Part shown: positions 60,233-63,067 of the stretch, piece by piece | Numbering within the stretch: the stretch's first letter is position 1 | Layout: every line of letters starts with the position of its first letter | NCBI RefSeq assembly: GCF_010993965.1 | Contig: NZ_WIXM01000020.1 | Span: 1-63,067 of the forward strand | DNA length: 63,067 nucleotides | Direction of reading: 5' to 3' | Source: Gracilibacillus sp. YIM 98692 | GTDB lineage: Bacteria; Bacillota; Bacilli; Bacillales; Amphibacillaceae | Translations under genes and position numbers: made by a program | The notes under the pieces: model-generated | Told to the model about the DNA's origin: nothing | Seen by the model: the letters and a program-made list of their open reading frames with translations, nothing else | Databases searched by the model: none

Positions 60233-61750
60233 ATGTACATCGTAACCGCGGAAGAAATGTACGAAATCGATCAATATGCAATGGAAAAAGGGGGAATATC
60301 AGGGGAACGATTAATGGAGAATGCCGGTAGACAAATTGCCGATCGGCTGATCAAAAGTGTCACTTTGAATCAACGAATCGCTATATTAATAGGTGGCGGA
60401 AATAATGGTGGAGATGGTTTTGTTATTGCTAGATTTTTAAAAGAAGCTGGGTATCCTATTAGTGTGTTCCAAGTAGTGAAGGATGAAAAGATACGAGGAG
60501 ATGCAAAGATTCACAAGCATCTATTACAAGGAATAGGTGTGAGGGTGGAGCTGGTTCTAGATGCGAACGAGCTGGAACAAAAACTAATGGATCATGAACT
60601 TGTGATTGATGCAATGCTAGGTATTGGGATTACCGGATCCTTACGTGAACCGATTAGAAGTATAATAGAAGTCGTTAATCAGAGTAATCTTCGCATCATC
60701 GCTGTTGATATACCTAGCGGGTTGCCTGCAAATGATCAAGTAGAGGTAGATGCTGCAATAGCAGCAGATCAAACTTATATCGTGGAAGCACCGAAGCAAA
60801 CTGTTTTTATAGAACCAACAAATTCTTATTACGGTGATTGGCAAGTTGTGTCCATTGGGATACCGATTGAAGCTTTTTTAGAAATAGGTAGAGTAAAACG
60901 ATGGGATGATCACGATGTGAAAAGAACACTGCCTCAAAGAGACATTTTCTCTCATAAAGGTTCACATGGGCGGGGGTTAGTAATTGGCGGACAGCTGACA
61001 ATGCCTGGCTCCATCACATTAACTGCTAACGCTGCGTTACGATCAGGTGCAGGACTATTAACCATAGCAACAATAAAGGAATTGATTCCCATCATAGCCA
61101 ATCAATGTACAGAAGCAACGTATCATATATTAAGCGATGAAGATGGTAAGATTACAGGTGGTCATTTAACAAAGGAAACATATGATGCAGTAGCGATTGG
61201 AATGGGAATGGGAAGAAGTCAGCGATCTAGTGATTTTATTAAAAAGTTTGTGCGGAAAATTGACAAGCCTGTAATTATCGATGCTGATGGGCTTTACCAT
61301 ATTTCTAATATGTTAGAAGAATGGAAACCATCCCATAAAACGATTATATTAACTCCACATTATGGTGAATTAGCCATGTTAACTGGTTATTCTGTATCTG
61401 ACATCAAAAAAGCCCCTTTTACTATTTCGAGGGAATTTGCAGCCGAATATCAAGTTTATCTGATTTTGAAGGGGAAATACACCATTATAACCACACCTGA
61501 TGGAAGGCAATCGATTTGTGATAAGGGCAATACAGGACTAGCCAAAGGTGGCACTGGAGATGTTTTGTCTGGCATTTTGTTAACGATGGTCATGCAGCAT
61601 GACAATGTTTCGACGGCATTGAATAATGGCTGTTTTGTTCATGGTAAGTCTGCAGAGTTGCTAGTGAAAAGAGGAAAGCATACGGAGAGAGATATGCTTG
61701 CTTCTGATGTGATAGAAGGAATTTCGCATGTATTTCGTACATTTTCTTAG
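60233..61750 (+). CDS. nnr: Bifunctional NAD(P)HX epimerase/dehydratase (Nnr)
   Basis: The enzyme repairs hydrated NADH and NADPH. The N-terminal YjeF epimerase domain shows GGGNNGGDGFVIARFL and VIDAMLGIGITG; the C-terminal ribokinase-like dehydratase domain shows GSHGRGLVIGG, DADGLYHI and LAKGGTGDVLSG. 505 residues from the ATG at 60233, which follows TAGGAGGG; an earlier start at 60194 is less likely. Cotranscription with acpS and ydcC is conserved in Bacilli. Confidence 0.93.
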   Translation: MYIVTAEEMYEIDQYAMEKGGISGERLMENAGRQIADRLIKSVTLNQRIAILIGGGNNGGDGFVIARFLKEAGYPISVFQVVKDEKIRGDAKIHKHLLQGIGVRVELVLDANELEQKLMDHELVIDAMLGIGITGSLREPIRSIIEVVNQSNLRIIAVDIPSGLPANDQVEVDAAIAADQTYIVEAPKQTVFIEPTNSYYGDWQVVSIGIPIEAFLEIGRVKRWDDHDVKRTLPQRDIFSHKGSHGRGLVIGGQLTMPGSITLTANAALRSGAGLLTIATIKELIPIIANQCTEATYHILSDEDGKITGGHLTKETYDAVAIGMGMGRSQRSSDFIKKFVRKIDKPVIIDADGLYHISNMLEEWKPSHKTIILTPHYGELAMLTGYSVSDIKKAPFTISREFAAEYQVYLILKGKYTIITTPDGRQSICDKGNTGLAKGGTGDVLSGILLTMVMQHDNVSTALNNGCFVHGKSAELLVKRGKHTERDMLASDVIEGISHVFRTFS

Positions 61751-61804
61751 CGCGTGATCGTGTTCCCTTTGTCCTCTTATTTGAGACAAAGGAGAGTTGT
61801 CGCG

Positions 61805-62821
61805 ATGAAAAAATATACAAAATGGATAATAGGTATATTGTTAATTACGGTACTTGCTGCTTGTGGGGAGAAATCAAAAGAAGATGTGGTGCAAAAGCTT
61901 GAAAGCATGGCCGAGGATATGAGCAGTTATCAAATGCAAGCAATGATGACATTGAAAACAGGAAAAGAAGATCAATTATATCGAATTGAGGTAGCACATA
62001 AGAAAAAAGATTTTTACCGTGTTTTACTTAAAAATGAAAATGACGAAGAAGGAAGTCAAATTATTTTACGAAATGATGAAGGAGTCTTCGTTTTAACACC
62101 TGCTCTCAACAAAAGCTTTAAATTCCAAAGTGATTGGCCAGACAATAACAGTCAGCCATATTTATTCCAATCATTAGTACAAGATCTGTTAGATGACCAA
62201 GATGCAACCTTCACAACAACCGAAAACTATTATGTATTCGAAACAAAAACAAGCTATGAAAGCAACAGTAATTTACCATATCAGTCTATTTATTTTGATA
62301 AGAAAACATATGCACCTGTTTTAGTAAAAGTCTTAGATCAAGATAAGAATACTTTAGTTGAAGTGGAGTTTTCTTCTTTTGAAATAGATCCAGAGTTACC
62401 TGATGATACGTTTGAAATGGAAAAAAATATGACAAGTAGTATATTTGGTGTACCAGTAATGGCGCAGGAAGATTTACCGCAGCAATTAACCGTTCAATAT
62501 CCTGCTGAGACATTTGGAGCAGAATTAGTAGAAGAAAATCAAAAAGATCTGGAAAATGGGAAACGTATCATGTTGTCCTATGAAGGAGATAAAAGCTTTA
62601 CCGTGATTCAAGAGACGGTTAGTGCCTATCCAACAAGTGCACAATCACCAGAGCAGGTTAATGGGGAGCCAGTCCATTTAAGCTCCACAATGGGAGCACT
62701 TTCTAATAACTCTATAGAATGGACGCAAAACGGTGTCAACTACTACTTAGCAAGCGATCAACTAACGAAACAGGAAATGATATCAGTCGCAAGATCCATG
62801 ACCACACAAGGCACAAAATAA
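61805..62821 (+). CDS. ydcC: LolA-fold lipoprotein (YdcC-like)
   Basis: The 338-residue lipoprotein has a signal peptide with lipobox VLAAC (Cys20) and a LolA-like or DUF4367-type domain, with repeated beta strands such as YRIEVAHKKKDFYRVLLKN and PYQSIYFDKKTYAPVLVKV. B. subtilis YdcC is sporulation-related, but its function is not known. The ATG at 61805 follows AAAGGAGAG. In B. subtilis alr follows; here the window ends first. Confidence 0.87.
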   Translation: MKKYTKWIIGILLITVLAACGEKSKEDVVQKLESMAEDMSSYQMQAMMTLKTGKEDQLYRIEVAHKKKDFYRVLLKNENDEEGSQIILRNDEGVFVLTPALNKSFKFQSDWPDNNSQPYLFQSLVQDLLDDQDATFTTTENYYVFETKTSYESNSNLPYQSIYFDKKTYAPVLVKVLDQDKNTLVEVEFSSFEIDPELPDDTFEMEKNMTSSIFGVPVMAQEDLPQQLTVQYPAETFGAELVEENQKDLENGKRIMLSYEGDKSFTVIQETVSAYPTSAQSPEQVNGEPVHLSSTMGALSNNSIEWTQNGVNYYLASDQLTKQEMISVARSMTTQGTK

Positions 62822-62857
62822 GCTTATTAATACTTTATCAAGGTTTTCTTTCGTTGC

Positions 62858-62897
62858 GGAATACCACGGAGAACAAGACTCTCCGTGGTATTTGTGC
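62858..62897. terminator. Hairpin after the YdcC-like gene
   Basis: AATACCACGGAGA pairs with TCTCCGTGGTATT around a 6-base loop. The following T tract is weak (TTGTG), so termination is likely but not certain. Confidence 0.6.
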
Positions 62898-62959
62898 TTA
62901 TATCAGGCGTTTTTTGGGAAGTACGTTCGTTGAGAGCTTGCACGTTAGGAAAGCATAAA

Positions 62960-63067
62960 AATAGTGCACATAATCCATAAACTGCGCAGTAACTTTGGTT
63001 AAGTTTTCCTCCGCTTGTCTCGATGAGTGCGTAATCGACGCTGCGGAAAAACACTCGCTTTCCGGGG
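62960..63067. repeat. Family A repeat, copy A10, cut by the window end
   Basis: CATAAACTGCGCAGTAACTT, GCTGCGGAAAAACACTCGC and TTTCCGGGG match the left flank and left arm of copy A5. The right half lies beyond the window. Confidence 0.7.

Noticed and set aside
31-63067. CRISPR array
   Set aside because: The repeats are dispersed, long, palindromic and of variable length without regular spacers; no cas genes are present.

Overview
The window looks like chromosomal DNA of a low-GC, spore-forming member of the Bacillaceae, of the Oceanobacillus/Virgibacillus/Gracilibacillus kind; the genus cannot be fixed from the sequence alone. The evidence is AT-rich codon use, AGGAGG-type ribosome binding sites, many B. 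subtilis-like gene neighbourhoods (tenA-thiD-thiM-thiE behind a TPP riboswitch, ribD-ribE-ribBA-ribH behind an FMN riboswitch, carA-carB-argF, htrA beside cssRS, and cshA ... rhomboid-acpS-nnr-ydcC) and sporulation-associated families (YppG, YdcC). No rRNA, tRNA, CRISPR, prophage or transposase gene was seen.

Layout. 1-4.5 kb: an iron alcohol dehydrogenase, organic hydroperoxide resistance protein Ohr, a two-ORF unit of unknown function, a CynX-type MFS exporter and signal peptidase I. 4.5-10.5 kb: thiamine salvage operon, a PfpI protease-like protein, DUF456 and DUF4064 membrane proteins and a ThiD/PdxK paralogue. 10.7-20 kb: a DUF4349 lipoprotein and the arginine block argGH and carAB-argF. 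20-26 kb: murB, a SHOCT protein and the riboflavin operon. 26-38.5 kb: MarR/MFS pair, orphan trpB with a PC4-like protein, glutathione peroxidase, TrhO, a YkwC-type dehydrogenase, HtrA with divergent CssRS, TypA and a DUF1232 protein. 38.5-43.4 kb: a MacB-type ABC exporter and a capA-DUF368-thioredoxin operon. 43.7-52.6 kb: a sugar-acid catabolic island. 52.9-63 kb: a MarR/glutaredoxin pair, YppG, an esterase, an EamA permease, and the cshA-to-ydcC neighbourhood.

The most unusual locus is the island at 43.8-52.6 kb. It combines a TRAP transporter, a 2-keto-3-deoxygluconate (KDG) kinase and a KDPG-type aldolase with both enzymes of the ribulose monophosphate pathway (3-hexulose-6-phosphate synthase and 6-phospho-3-hexuloisomerase), a ribose-5-phosphate isomerase, a sugar isomerase/epimerase-like TIM barrel and a LacI-type regulator. 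Its two promoters carry the same arrangement: a CcpA-like inverted repeat between -35 and -10, then two LacI-type half-palindromes spaced 13 bp apart. No dehydratase or oxidoreductase is encoded, so the substrate and the role of the RuMP enzymes are open.

The intergenic DNA is shaped by at least three families of palindromic repeats. Family A (about 50-150 bp) has outer arms that differ from copy to copy yet stay complementary. Family B (about 130 bp) sits just 3' of plus-strand operons in the same orientation and ends in a terminator-like hairpin. Family C (up to about 165 bp) ends in a CCATCAGTGGG-type hairpin, and one copy supplies the stop codon of an upstream gene. Other regulatory elements include a likely transcription-terminating leader before cshA and a perfect 18-bp palindrome before a MarR gene.
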